Assembly (NCBI RefSeq): GCF_000009625.1
Contig: NC_002678.2
Location: 1,488,001 to 1,552,000 of the forward strand
Source: Mesorhizobium japonicum MAFF 303099
GTDB taxonomy: Bacteria; Pseudomonadota; Alphaproteobacteria; Rhizobiales; Rhizobiaceae
DNA: 64,000 bases
Direction: 5' to 3'
Positions 1 through 9,414 of the stretch are shown in pieces; positions within the stretch are counted from its first letter, which is position 1, and each line of letters opens with the position of its first letter. The notes beneath the pieces are model-generated. The model was not told the origin of the DNA. It ran no database searches and saw nothing but the letters and a program-made list of their open reading frames with translations. Position numbers and translations under genes: made by a program.

Positions 1-1076
1 GGCGCACTGAGGCGCCAGCTGAGACGGCCGGGCGAGCGCTCCAGTTGAGCCGAGCCGCCCAGCGACTGCGGCGCCACCCGCTGCAGGACAACTGTGCCGA
101 ACCCCTTGCGCGCGTTCTCCTCGCGACTGTCGTCCGAACGGGGCGTGGAAGTCTCGGTCCAAAGCAGCTGGAAGTCGCGTCCGCCCGACGCACCGACACT
201 CTTGGTGCCCAAGTCTTTGGCACCCAAGTCTTTGGTACCCAAGTCCTGGGCGCTTGAGCCGATTGTCCAGGTGATCTCGACCTGGCCGTCTTCGCTGCCA
301 AGCGCGCCATATTTGGAGGAATTCGTGCCGAGCTCGTGGAAGGCCATGCCGAGATTCTGCACCGCATTCGACTGCAGCGTCAGGACCGGGCCGGAGAGCA
401 GGATCTGCTCCTCGCGGCCGAAAGGCTTCAGATGTTCCTGGATCAGGTCGAACAGGCTGGCGCCGGCCCACTCCGAGGTGACGAGCAGATCATGCGAGCG
501 CGACAGCGCCATGATGCGGGCGCGGATCAGTTCCTCGAACTCCTGCGGGTCGCTCGAGCGCTTGCTCGTCTCCCTGACCATCGACAGGATGACCGCGAAC
601 TGGTTCTTGACGCGATGATTGACCTCCCGCATCAAGAGCCTGATGCGGCGCTCGCTCTCCTTGGCGGCGGAAATGTCGCGGGCGATTTTCGAGGCGCCGA
701 CGATCTCGCCCAGGGCGTTCTTGATCGGCGAAACCGTCAGCGAGACGGAGATAAGCGTGCCGTCCTTGCGCCTTCGCGTCGTCTCATAACTCGCCACGCG
801 GTGGCCACTGCGAACCCTGCTGATGATCTCGGTCTCCTCGCTCTTGAGGTGATCGGGGATGAGCATGAGGATCGACTGGCCGATGGCTTCCTCGGCGGTG
901 TAGCCGAACATGCGTTCGGCCGCCAGGTTCCAGCTCGTGATGATGCTGGTCAAATCCTTGCTGATGATGGCATCGAAAGATGAATCGACGATGGCCGCGA
1001 GGCGTGCGTCGGCGGTCGCGCTCTGTTTTTCGTTGTTTGTTGCGATGTCCGCCGTTGCCGCCACGATTTCGCTCAT
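1..1076 (-). CDS. PAS-domain sensor histidine kinase, HWE/HisKA_2 family (3' end outside window)
   Basis: Reads leftward from an ATG at 1076 and stays open to the window edge, so the last residues are missing. Residues about 20-135 form a PAS domain with its PAC segment. The phospho-acceptor motif NHRVKN follows with His154, then the HWE-type N box HELGTNSSKYGAL and a GFGT box near the end. No membrane segment is visible, so it is probably a cytosolic sensor that phosphorylates a response regulator. In alphaproteobacteria many kinases of this family feed the general stress response; that link is inference here. Unusual: 15-bp tandem repeats add a DLG(T/A)K pentapeptide run at about residues 273-293 in the ATP-binding domain. 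Confidence 0.88.
   Translation of the reverse strand, partial: MSEIVAATADIATNNEKQSATADARLAAIVDSSFDAIISKDLTSIITSWNLAAERMFGYTAEEAIGQSILMLIPDHLKSEETEIISRVRSGHRVASYETTRRRKDGTLISVSLTVSPIKNALGEIVGASKIARDISAAKESERRIRLLMREVNHRVKNQFAVILSMVRETSKRSSDPQEFEELIRARIMALSRSHDLLVTSEWAGASLFDLIQEHLKPFGREEQILLSGPVLTLQSNAVQNLGMAFHELGTNSSKYGALGSEDGQVEITWTIGSSAQDLGTKDLGAKDLGTKSVGASGGRDFQLLWTETSTPRSDDSREENARKGFGTVVLQRVAPQSLGGSAQLERSPGRLSWRLSA
199..258. repeat. 15-bp tandem repeat inside the kinase gene
   Basis: Three full 15-bp units plus a decayed fourth. The core unit reads TCTTTGGCACCCAAG on the + strand. The period is a multiple of three, so the kinase frame is kept and the repeat is translated as DLG(T/A)K pentapeptides. 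It lies where related kinases have a short loop between two beta strands of the ATPase domain. Confidence 0.85.
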
Positions 1077-1158
1077 AGGCATGAGGTAGCGCGCAAGCGG
1101 ATCAAGGCAATCTCCCCGGGCGCAATTCGCATACGGCGCGCCACGGGCGAAACCGGCT

Positions 1159-1398
1159 TCACTTCGAAGGCCGGTCGCTCGTCTTGCCGTCGCCGTCGGG
1201 CAGCACGCCGAACTCCTGCGATTTGACGCCCTGCTCGGCCGTCAGGAATCCGTCCGAGGAAAGACCGCGCCGCAGCAGTTCCCGGACCGCTGCCGACCGG
1301 CTTGGCATGCGCTTTTCGAAGCGCCAGTTTTCCAGCGCCGCCAATTCGTCCGTGGTGAGCATGATCTGCAGGCGTTCCGGGCGTTCCAGTTCAGCCAT
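1159..1398 (-). CDS. small ribbon-helix-helix-like DNA-binding protein
   Basis: A 79-residue protein. The centre (RLQIMLTTDELAALENW, then RMPSRSAAVRELLRRGL) fits a ribbon-helix-helix fold: a short beta strand, a helix, a turn and a second helix. Such CopG/Arc-like proteins bind DNA as dimers and often repress their own promoter. A perfect 8-bp-arm palindrome lies 34-52 bp upstream of the start and is the likely operator. No toxin gene is adjacent; the neighbours are the kinase and a small unknown protein, so it may be a solitary regulator. The family call is by eye and rests on pattern, not on a search. Confidence 0.68.
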   Translation of the reverse strand: MAELERPERLQIMLTTDELAALENWRFEKRMPSRSAAVRELLRRGLSSDGFLTAEQGVKSQEFGVLPDGDGKTSDRPSK

Positions 1399-1431
1399 GT
1401 GCGCGCTCCTCGCTCAGGACTAAAAATACGG

Positions 1432-1450
1432 TGAGTTAGTATCTAACTCA
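1432..1450. promoter_or_regulatory. palindromic operator candidate (TGAGTTAG-TAT-CTAACTCA)
   Basis: Perfect inverted repeat with 8-bp arms and a 3-bp centre, in an AT-rich stretch between the RHH gene and the divergent small gene at 1672. A related half-site, CTAACTTA, occurs near 1564. It is well placed for autorepression of the RHH gene. Confidence 0.6.
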
Positions 1451-1671
1451 TTCAACTTATAATTATGGTAGCCCTCATGACGCGTCAAGACCGGCCAGTG
1501 AGCCCTCCGCACATCAAACGCATGATGCTCATCGAACGCCTGATGCCCTTTCCTGTAATTACACTAACTTACTGATTTTATTTGGATATTCCGAAAATTT
1601 CACTTGCCACCCCGGCATCCCGGGCGCATGCTTCAATCCAGACAGAAAACCGTTCCCCATGGGAGGTTTCG

Positions 1672-1977
1672 ATGCGGTATGATTATTCCATGCGTCTGCG
1701 CGACGACGTCAATTCGGCGGTCGAGAAGGCATTCAAGACGGCCGGCATCGTCAACATCACGATGACGGCCGAGCAGGTCAGGATCATGAATCTGGCCGAG
1801 AATGTCGCCCTCGAGGACATTGAATATCTGGTTTTGCAGGCTGCCCAACTGCTTGGCGCGGCAATCGAATTCGACACATTGAGCAGCGGGTTGGCGCTCT
1901 CCGGAAACGGGATTGTCGAGGGTGAGGAACCAGCGATCAGCCCCCTCATCCTTTCGCAGCCGGCCTCGATCCAGTGA
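1672..1977 (+). CDS. small hypothetical protein
   Basis: 101 residues from the ATG at 1672, chosen because GGGAGG sits 7 nt upstream; the same frame is open further upstream without a good ribosome site. The protein begins MRYDYSMRLRDDVNSAVE and looks helical and acidic, with no signal peptide, membrane segment or recognised motif. It is divergent from the RHH gene at 1159-1398 and could share its operator region. No function is proposed. Confidence 0.62.
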   Translation: MRYDYSMRLRDDVNSAVEKAFKTAGIVNITMTAEQVRIMNLAENVALEDIEYLVLQAAQLLGAAIEFDTLSSGLALSGNGIVEGEEPAISPLILSQPASIQ

Positions 1978-3169
<1,192 letters not shown>

Positions 3170-3401
3170 CGCTTGGAGCCGCGATCAGGGCGCGTGCTGT
3201 CGATCGTCAAACTCAATTGCGAATACCGAAACATGTTCGGCCGACATCAGCGCCGGCTCGTTTTTGCCGCCTGATCTGAAGCCCTCGCTGTACATGAGGT
3301 TCTGACGCCGACGATGCGCAGCGCCTGCGGCCGTTGGAATTTTGCCGTTGCTTGGGTTATGATCAGCCGGATGCTTCCCTCTGGAAAATGGCGGTGAAGG
3401 C
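3170..3401. other. intergenic stretch, nothing convincing
   Basis: A 72-codon minus-strand frame (3185-3403) overlaps the start of the next gene and shows no ribosome site or protein-like composition. The stretch probably holds the promoter for the caspase-like gene. Confidence 0.45.
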
Positions 3402-5552
3402 ATGTTGCGAAGGAGCTTTTCCAGCTATTTGAGGCAAGGCCTCCTGCTCGCGTTCCTGGCGGCGTTCAGCGCACTTTGGCTCGCCCAGGCCCACGCCGAG
3501 CGGCGCGCTGCCATTGTCGTCGGCAACAGCGAATATCCGTTTGCCCCGCTGACCAATCCCCGCAACGACGCCAAGCTCATCGCCAATACCTTGACCGAGC
3601 TCAAATTCGACGTCCTGCTCTTTTACGATGTCAAGAAATCGGCGGAGAAAGACCTGAACGACGCGATACGCGCGCATCTCATAGGCGCCGACATGGCGGT
3701 CTTCTATTACGCCGGCCATGCCCTGCAGTATAACGGCCAGAACCTGCTGCTCCCCGTGGATACGCGGATCTCGTCGGCCAAGGAGGTCGCGGCCGACGCC
3801 ATGAGGCTCAACGACCTGATCGATATCGTGAAGAACGATCCGGTCGGCGTGAAAGTCTTCATCCTCGATGCCTGCCGCAACAATCCGGTGGCCAAGGAGA
3901 AGGGGTTGCAGCAAGGCCTCGCCTACACAGAGGCCGGCAGCGGCCAGGTGCTGGTCGCCTTTGCCACCAGCGCCGGTGAGGTCGCCTATGACGGGACGGG
4001 CATCAACAGCCCCTATTCGTCGGCGCTCGCCAACGCCCTGCTCATGCCGAATCTCGATGTGTACGACACGTTCCGCACGGTGCGGGGCGACGTTCGCCAG
4101 GCGACAGGCGGCTCCCAAATTCCCTGGATCACCGGCTCGATCGAAACGAAATTCGTCTTCCGGCAGGGTGACGCCGGCAAGCAGGTTGCGCAAGCCGAGC
4201 ACGCCGCCGAGGCGGACGGCGGCCTGACCATCGATGAGGTGTTATGGTCCTTCATCAGCGACAGCCAGAATCCGGAGGACTTCGAGCGCTTCGTGAAGGT
4301 CTTTCCGAACAGCCGCTACGCGGCCGAGGCGACGGAGAAGAGCCGCTTCAAGGTGGCTGCGTTGACCAAGCGCGGACTCTATGTCAACGGCAATTTGGTC
4401 TCCAGCTCGATCGCGGCCACGGCGCCGATCGGGGCGAGTGACAAGGCGTTGAGCGAGGAGTTCGTGTTCCAGCAGGCCGGCGAGCGCGCCGTCAGCGAGA
4501 CCTTTCGTATTTGGCCGAGCAACTTGCCCGACACACAGCGCGGCATGCGGACGATGGTCACGGATTGCGATCTCTACGCCGCCGATCCCAACGATCCACA
4601 GCGCGCGGTGCCTGGTGTCACCAACGGGCTCGTCAACGTTCGGGACGCGTTGCGCGCTTGCGCTTTTGCACTGGCGGCCGACATCAACAACCCGCGCCTG
4701 CAGTTCCAGTTCGGCCGTGTTCTGGAAATTGCCAGGCGCTATAGCTGGGCCGAGCATTTCTACGAATTGGCCGGCAATCAGCAATACAGCGCCGCGCTCA
4801 TCAACATGGGCTACATGGCGCGCGTCGGCATGGGGCGCGAGATCGACTACGGCCGCGCGTTCGACCCTTACGTTCGGGCCGCCGCGCTTGGCAATCTCAG
4901 AGCCAGGACCGACATCGGCTCCGCCTATATTGCTGGCCAAGGCGTACCAAAGCTGCCGGAGGAAGGCGTTCTTTGGTATCGCCTGGCCGCATCAAGCGGC
5001 TGGGCGAATGCGATCACCGCCCTCGGCGACGCGTACCGCCTCGGCACTGGCGTCAAGCAAGACTACGTCCAGGCAGCCTCCTTGTATTCAGCAGCAGCCG
5101 ATACCGGCCAGATCGATGCGATGGCAAATCTGGGACAGGCTTACCTCGCGGGCGAAGGCGTGAAAAAGGACGTACCCCGAGGACTCGAACTGCTGCAGCG
5201 CGCAAACGACATGGGCAACAGGTATGCACCCTATTTTATGGCACAGCTATATCTGAAAGGCGACCGCAAGCTGCCTGCCGATCCTCGCCGCGCCCTGGCC
5301 CTCCTTGAGCTTTCCGCGAACCGGGGAAATGAGTACGCCTACGTCCGTCTCGCCTGGGGGCATCGCGACGGTGTATTCACCGGCGGCAAGCCTGACCTGC
5401 GACGAGCTTACTTCGACGCCTCGCTCGCCGCGAGGCTTCGGGCCGATCAGGGAGAACAGGCGAAGGCAGAGATAGCCAAGAAAATAGACCCCGCAACCCG
5501 AAAAGAAATAGACGGAGAAGTTGAACTATACATCAAACAAAATGGTCCGTAA
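3402..5552 (+). CDS. secreted caspase-like (C14 family) protein with Sel1 repeats
   Basis: 716 residues. An N-terminal signal peptide ends near HAERRAAIVVGN. A caspase/metacaspase-like domain follows (about 35-250) with the His106 (YYAGHALQ) and Cys158 (LDACRNNP) dyad intact. After a linker, residues from about 440 carry Sel1-like/TPR helical repeats of the kind GxAYxxGQGV. Bacterial proteins with this build are common in rhizobia; substrates are mostly unknown and proteolysis has rarely been shown. With the signal peptide it should act in the periplasm or envelope. The gene is monocistronic. Confidence 0.85.
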   Translation: MLRRSFSSYLRQGLLLAFLAAFSALWLAQAHAERRAAIVVGNSEYPFAPLTNPRNDAKLIANTLTELKFDVLLFYDVKKSAEKDLNDAIRAHLIGADMAVFYYAGHALQYNGQNLLLPVDTRISSAKEVAADAMRLNDLIDIVKNDPVGVKVFILDACRNNPVAKEKGLQQGLAYTEAGSGQVLVAFATSAGEVAYDGTGINSPYSSALANALLMPNLDVYDTFRTVRGDVRQATGGSQIPWITGSIETKFVFRQGDAGKQVAQAEHAAEADGGLTIDEVLWSFISDSQNPEDFERFVKVFPNSRYAAEATEKSRFKVAALTKRGLYVNGNLVSSSIAATAPIGASDKALSEEFVFQQAGERAVSETFRIWPSNLPDTQRGMRTMVTDCDLYAADPNDPQRAVPGVTNGLVNVRDALRACAFALAADINNPRLQFQFGRVLEIARRYSWAEHFYELAGNQQYSAALINMGYMARVGMGREIDYGRAFDPYVRAAALGNLRARTDIGSAYIAGQGVPKLPEEGVLWYRLAASSGWANAITALGDAYRLGTGVKQDYVQAASLYSAAADTGQIDAMANLGQAYLAGEGVKKDVPRGLELLQRANDMGNRYAPYFMAQLYLKGDRKLPADPRRALALLELSANRGNEYAYVRLAWGHRDGVFTGGKPDLRRAYFDASLAARLRADQGEQAKAEIAKKIDPATRKEIDGEVELYIKQNGP

Positions 5553-5623
5553 CGCGTGATAGGCGTTGCGCGATATTCGAAACGATTACCGCTCCGCTAA
5601 TTGGTGCCGAACAGGGCGATGGA

Positions 5624-5851
5624 TCAATAGTGAGAATCGCCGTGCTTCGGGCTCGATTTGTCGCGTCGAGGCGTGCTTACCTTGGTGACATTGGTGACCT
5701 TGGTTACCTTGGCGCATCGTCCATCCTTCAGCGAAAAGCCGAAATCGCAGATGATGGGCCGTCCTGCAATCGTCCAGCATCCGCTCAGCATGACTGACGT
5801 CGAAACCAAGGCGGCGGCCGAAGCCATCTTTGCCAGCAGCAATCTTGCCAT
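5624..5851 (-). CDS. small lipoprotein with KVT repeats
   Basis: 75 residues from the ATG at 5851, supported by GGAG 8 nt upstream. A short hydrophobic leader ends in the lipobox LSGC, so the mature protein should begin with an acylated Cys. A short CDFGF...DGRC segment follows, then a run of KVT/NVT tripeptides encoded by a 9-bp tandem repeat, then a charged tail. No family is recognised. It lies convergent to the caspase-like gene. Confidence 0.62.
   Translation of the reverse strand: MARLLLAKMASAAALVSTSVMLSGCWTIAGRPIICDFGFSLKDGRCAKVTKVTNVTKVSTPRRDKSSPKHGDSHY
5679..5714. repeat. 9-bp tandem repeat (4 copies) in the lipoprotein gene
   Basis: Four near-identical 9-bp units (ACCTTGGTG type on the + strand) that keep the reading frame and encode V-T-K/N tripeptides. 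Confidence 0.8.
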
Positions 5852-6189
5852 TTGCGTCGCTCCAGCCTTGGCCGAAAAACGGCCGCGGCATCGCACCAGG
5901 ACTTTCAACGTCACGCAGTAATAAGAAAATACGCCTACTGCCCCGCAGTCAAGGGGAATGCGAGCGAGTGTACCAGCCTTGCTCACTGACGGACTGCCAA
6001 CCGAGTTTGACGAAGGCATGTAACCGGAGTGTGCCGCCGTTGCGGAGCTTTCTCGCCACAGTTGCGTAGGCTGCAGCTCGACGACAAATGTGCCGACATC
6101 ACACGGCGCGCGGCGCATCGACCTGAACGTTTGACACCTACAAATCGCCGTTGGTAGATTCCTGCATCCCTCATGTGAGCGCCATCCAG
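5852..6189. other. divergent intergenic region
   Basis: Separates the leftward lipoprotein gene from the rightward glycosyltransferase gene. It should hold both promoters; no clear operator or RNA structure was seen. Confidence 0.45.
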
Positions 6190-8859
6190 ATGAGAAAGCT
6201 CAAGGAGCTCTTCCTTCGAAAGGATAAGCAGGATCCAGGAGATGAAGATCCAGGAAATATTTATGTATACAAATCAGAAGAAGAAATTTCGACAATTATT
6301 GTTACAACCTTGGGTGTAAATCATGATTTCCTCGAAGAAATCATCGTTACGACCAAGCGCAAGCTTCCAGGAAAGAGCGACCGGCTCATCTATCTGACCG
6401 ACAATTCGGACTTCACGATATTCCGCCGTTACCGTGTGATTTTCGAGTATCTGCCTCCATTGGTTGAGCAGCGGCTGCACGCAGCCGACATGCCCTGGCA
6501 GGCTTATTTGCGGGAGCGCTGGGGGCTCCTTCTTGCAAAATGGCGCCCTCGCCGTGTCCTGGCTTACGGCACGACTATCGACAGTTTCCTGGCGGCGGCA
6601 CCCACGGCATCCCGTCCGCAAGGCACCGGACATGCCCAAATCATGAGGCTGGACATCCTGTTTGTCGCTGATGTCCGCTTCGAAGGCGGCACCTCCACGG
6701 CGCTGGCCGTGGAAATCCGAGCTGCCGCCCGCACGGGTGTCAAGACCGGCTTGCTGGCCGTGAAGGGACCTTTGCTGCGTCACCCCTACCCGATGCATCC
6801 GGACTTGCGGGCACTGCTTGATGGCGGCGCGACAGAACGGATCGACCCGGACACGAAGGTCGATGCCGACCTCGTCCTGGTGCACCATCCGGCGATAATG
6901 TCCAACCGCTTCACCAGGCGGACCGGCATCCGGACCGAACGTCTGGTCATGGTTCTCCATCATCCCATGGTCGACCGGCGGGGCAAGCTGCAGTACGACC
7001 TCGCGCGCATCGTTAGCAATTGCCATTGGGCGTTTGGCGTCAAGGTTTGGCTCGCCCCCGTCAGCGCCGTCGTTCGCGATGCCTTGCCCCGTCATTTGCC
7101 TGCGGGCGCGGAACTCCTGCCTGAAAACTGGACCAATCTGATCGATCTCGACGACTGGCCTCGCAGGCCGGACGGCCCGCCGCACAATCCGGCCGTCATC
7201 GGCCGCCATGCCCGCCCGGATAAATTGAAATGGCCGAGCAGGGCCGCCGACGCGCTGCGTATCTATCCTGCCGACGCAGCCCGCTACAGCATCAGGATCC
7301 TGGGCGGCGGTCCCTTCCTTAGCGAACTCTATGGTCCGCTGCCGGCCAACTGGGAAATACTGCCCTTTGCATGGGCAGGTATTCCCGGGTTTCTCCAAGG
7401 GCTCGATTTCTACGTCTACTACCATAACGATTCCTGGTCGGAGGCTTTTGGCCGCACGATCCTCGAAGCGCTCGCAGTAGGTCTCGTCACGATTCTCCCC
7501 GCGCACTTCCAGCCATTGTTCGGTGACGCAGCGGTCTATGCGGCGCCGAGAGATGTTGAGCGCGTCATCGGCAAGTTCATCGCCGACGCAGAGGCCTACG
7601 CGCGGCAATCGGCCTTGGCCAGGGAGTTCGTTGCCCGGCACCATTCTGCCGAGCTCTTCCCGCAACGCCTTGAGAGGCTGTTCAACATTTCCAAACCACG
7701 GGATGCGGGGGCCGTGCGGGCGTCGATGATCCAGCCTTTGCCGATACGTCAGGTGCTGTTTGCATCGTCCAACGGCATCGGAATGGGGCATCTCGCGCAG
7801 CAGATGGCAGTGGCCCAGCGACTGCCGCGAGGGCTGAAGCCCGTTTTTGCGACAATGTCCTACGCCATGAAAATTGCAACCGACGAGGGGTATCACGCTC
7901 ACTTCCTGACCCACCACCGCGGCATCGATGCCGCGCCTGAGGATTGGAACGACGTGCTTGCCGAAGAACTGTTCGACCTGATCAGTCATCTGCGTCCCGC
8001 GGTATTTGCCTATGACGCCACAGCTGTCTTCGACGGTGTCGTCGCAGCCCTGGCAATGGACCCCAACCTGTTCTCGATCTGGGTACGGCGACCGATGTGG
8101 CGGGAATCGCACCGCCTGTTCCTCGAGATGGCGGACGCTTTCGACGCTGTAATAGAGCCTGGCGAACTGGCCGGCGAATTCGATCACGGCCCGACGTCGG
8201 AAGTACGCGATAAGGCTCTGCTGGTTCCGCCGGTGTTGTTGCTGGAGCCAAGTCAGCGCCTGGACAGAGCCGCCGCGCGCAACTTCCTCGAAATACCCGA
8301 TGGCATGACCGTCGTCGCCCTGCAACTCGGCTCCGGCAGCAATTTCGACATGCGCGGCGTCCGCAACGGCGTTCTCAAGGCCCTCCTTGACCGTCCCGAT
8401 ACGCTGGTGCTGGACATCCGCTCGCCGATCCGCGCCGATTTCGAGTCAGACGAGCCGGTCGGTCGGAGGCATCGGATCGTCGAGCTGTTCCCGAGTTTCC
8501 GCTACAGCCGGGCATTCGACGCCGCGGTCGTCGCGCCTGGCTACAATACGTTTCATGAGAACATCCTTGGCGCGGTGCCGACCTTGTTCGTGCCCAACGA
8601 GAGCGACGAGATGGACCTGCAGCTCAACCGCGCCCGCTGGGCAGAGCTTGGCGGTCTTGGCCTACTGATGCGGCGCGACCATGACCTTCCCCATGTTGAC
8701 CGCTTCATCGAACAGCTGCTCGACCCCTCCGAGCGCGAAGGAATGGCGGCGCGCTGCGACGCGATCCCCTGGACCAACGGCGCCGATGTCATCGCGAACT
8801 ATATCGAAGACCATGCCAGGATTGTCCGAACTGACTGGGACATCACCAAAGATAGCTGA
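6190..8859 (+). CDS. large two-domain glycosyltransferase
   Basis: About 889 residues from the ATG at 6190. The frame is open from a TTG at 6151, and neither start has a clear ribosome site. After a variable N-terminal part, residues about 150-510 resemble a GT4-type GT-B transferase; EAFGRTILE is the nucleotide-sugar EX7E motif. The second half starts at QVLFASSNGIGMGH and resembles a GT28/MurG-like GT-B domain, including PGYNTFHENI near the C terminus. No membrane segment is visible. Two transferase domains in tandem suggest it adds two sugars to a surface glycan. There are no other polysaccharide genes nearby. The first 250 bp are AT-richer than the rest. Confidence 0.72.
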   Translation: MRKLKELFLRKDKQDPGDEDPGNIYVYKSEEEISTIIVTTLGVNHDFLEEIIVTTKRKLPGKSDRLIYLTDNSDFTIFRRYRVIFEYLPPLVEQRLHAADMPWQAYLRERWGLLLAKWRPRRVLAYGTTIDSFLAAAPTASRPQGTGHAQIMRLDILFVADVRFEGGTSTALAVEIRAAARTGVKTGLLAVKGPLLRHPYPMHPDLRALLDGGATERIDPDTKVDADLVLVHHPAIMSNRFTRRTGIRTERLVMVLHHPMVDRRGKLQYDLARIVSNCHWAFGVKVWLAPVSAVVRDALPRHLPAGAELLPENWTNLIDLDDWPRRPDGPPHNPAVIGRHARPDKLKWPSRAADALRIYPADAARYSIRILGGGPFLSELYGPLPANWEILPFAWAGIPGFLQGLDFYVYYHNDSWSEAFGRTILEALAVGLVTILPAHFQPLFGDAAVYAAPRDVERVIGKFIADAEAYARQSALAREFVARHHSAELFPQRLERLFNISKPRDAGAVRASMIQPLPIRQVLFASSNGIGMGHLAQQMAVAQRLPRGLKPVFATMSYAMKIATDEGYHAHFLTHHRGIDAAPEDWNDVLAEELFDLISHLRPAVFAYDATAVFDGVVAALAMDPNLFSIWVRRPMWRESHRLFLEMADAFDAVIEPGELAGEFDHGPTSEVRDKALLVPPVLLLEPSQRLDRAAARNFLEIPDGMTVVALQLGSGSNFDMRGVRNGVLKALLDRPDTLVLDIRSPIRADFESDEPVGRRHRIVELFPSFRYSRAFDAAVVAPGYNTFHENILGAVPTLFVPNESDEMDLQLNRARWAELGGLGLLMRRDHDLPHVDRFIEQLLDPSEREGMAARCDAIPWTNGADVIANYIEDHARIVRTDWDITKDS

Positions 8860-8957
8860 TGTATAGCGGCCAGAGCGGCCAGCAAAAAGCTCGAACGTCG
8901 CAAAAATCCTTTGCGACAGGGGGATTGCATCTATCTTCTACGCACGCCGTCCAACGG
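8860..8957. other. short intergenic segment
   Basis: Follows the glycosyltransferase stop. No terminator with a T run and no gene was seen. Confidence 0.4.
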
Positions 8958-9054
8958 GGTTGGTGCGACGGTAATGCCAGACAAGACCCATGGCCTGCTG
9001 GAATGCCCAGGCAGCACCGCGCTATAAGAGGTTCTCGACCTGAAGGCCGCGCCA
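8958..9054 (-). pseudogene. duplicated, decayed fragment of the neighbouring phosphotransferase 3' region
   Basis: About 97 bp closely match 9478-9580 inside the gene at 9415-10311, including the long shared block from GGCCTGCTGGAATGCC onward, with scattered substitutions and a 4-bp gap. It has the same orientation as the intact gene but no start, no catalytic part and no open context. It is most simply a remnant of a tandem duplication that now flanks the small gene at 9089-9319. Confidence 0.75.
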
Positions 9055-9088
9055 AAAGATCGCCCATGGAGATTTAGCCATCAGGACG

Positions 9089-9319
9089 TCAAATCTGGAT
9101 TTCAGCGCCTGCCTGTTCATCGAACAAGACTGAGCAGCCTCGTGCAAGCGCCACCGTGGAAAGGGCGTTCGCCACCACATCGTCCGGCGACACGAAATCG
9201 CCGGTCAGCACCCGCAACTCTTCCACGCCTTCAGCCATCGAGACAAAATTTCCGACCACTCGATCGTGCCTGCAGGCCTCGACCACGCAGAGCAGATCGA
9301 TCAGTTCGAAGCTGCGCAT
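9089..9319 (-). CDS. small hypothetical protein with EcfG-type promoter
   Basis: 76 residues from the ATG at 9319, with GGAGG 7 nt upstream. The sequence (SFELIDLLCVVEACR, then a Val- and Ala-rich C-terminal half) suggests a small alpha/beta cytosolic protein; no family is recognised. Upstream, the minus strand carries GGAAC-N17-CGTTTC, the alphaproteobacterial general-stress (EcfG/RpoE2) promoter pattern, which would give a leader of about 30 nt. It sits between the phosphotransferase gene and its duplicated fragment, as if inserted or trapped by the duplication. Stress induction is inference. Confidence 0.68.
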   Translation of the reverse strand: MRSFELIDLLCVVEACRHDRVVGNFVSMAEGVEELRVLTGDFVSPDDVVANALSTVALARGCSVLFDEQAGAEIQI

Positions 9320-9356
9320 GTTCAGCCTCCAATAAAAATGTCCCTTGCCGGATCGT

Positions 9357-9384
9357 GAAACGCATTGGCGGAGCGTAATGTTCC
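9357..9384 (-). promoter_or_regulatory. EcfG-type (general stress sigma factor) promoter
   Basis: On the minus strand GGAAC (9384-9380) is followed after 17 nt by CGTTTC (9362-9357). This matches the GGAAC-N16/17-CGTT consensus known for EcfG sigma factors of rhizobia. A start near 9350 fits the ATG at 9319 and its GGAGG. Confidence 0.62.
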
Positions 9385-9414
9385 GACAGACCCCGAGTTA
9401 CCCCCAACCAGGGT

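Noticed and set aside
3185..3403. 72-codon minus frame before the caspase-like gene
   Set aside because: No ribosome site or family features, and it overlaps the next gene's start.
6274..8325. 683-codon minus frame opposite the glycosyltransferase
   Set aside because: No domain and no ribosome site; the + strand gene shows clear motifs.
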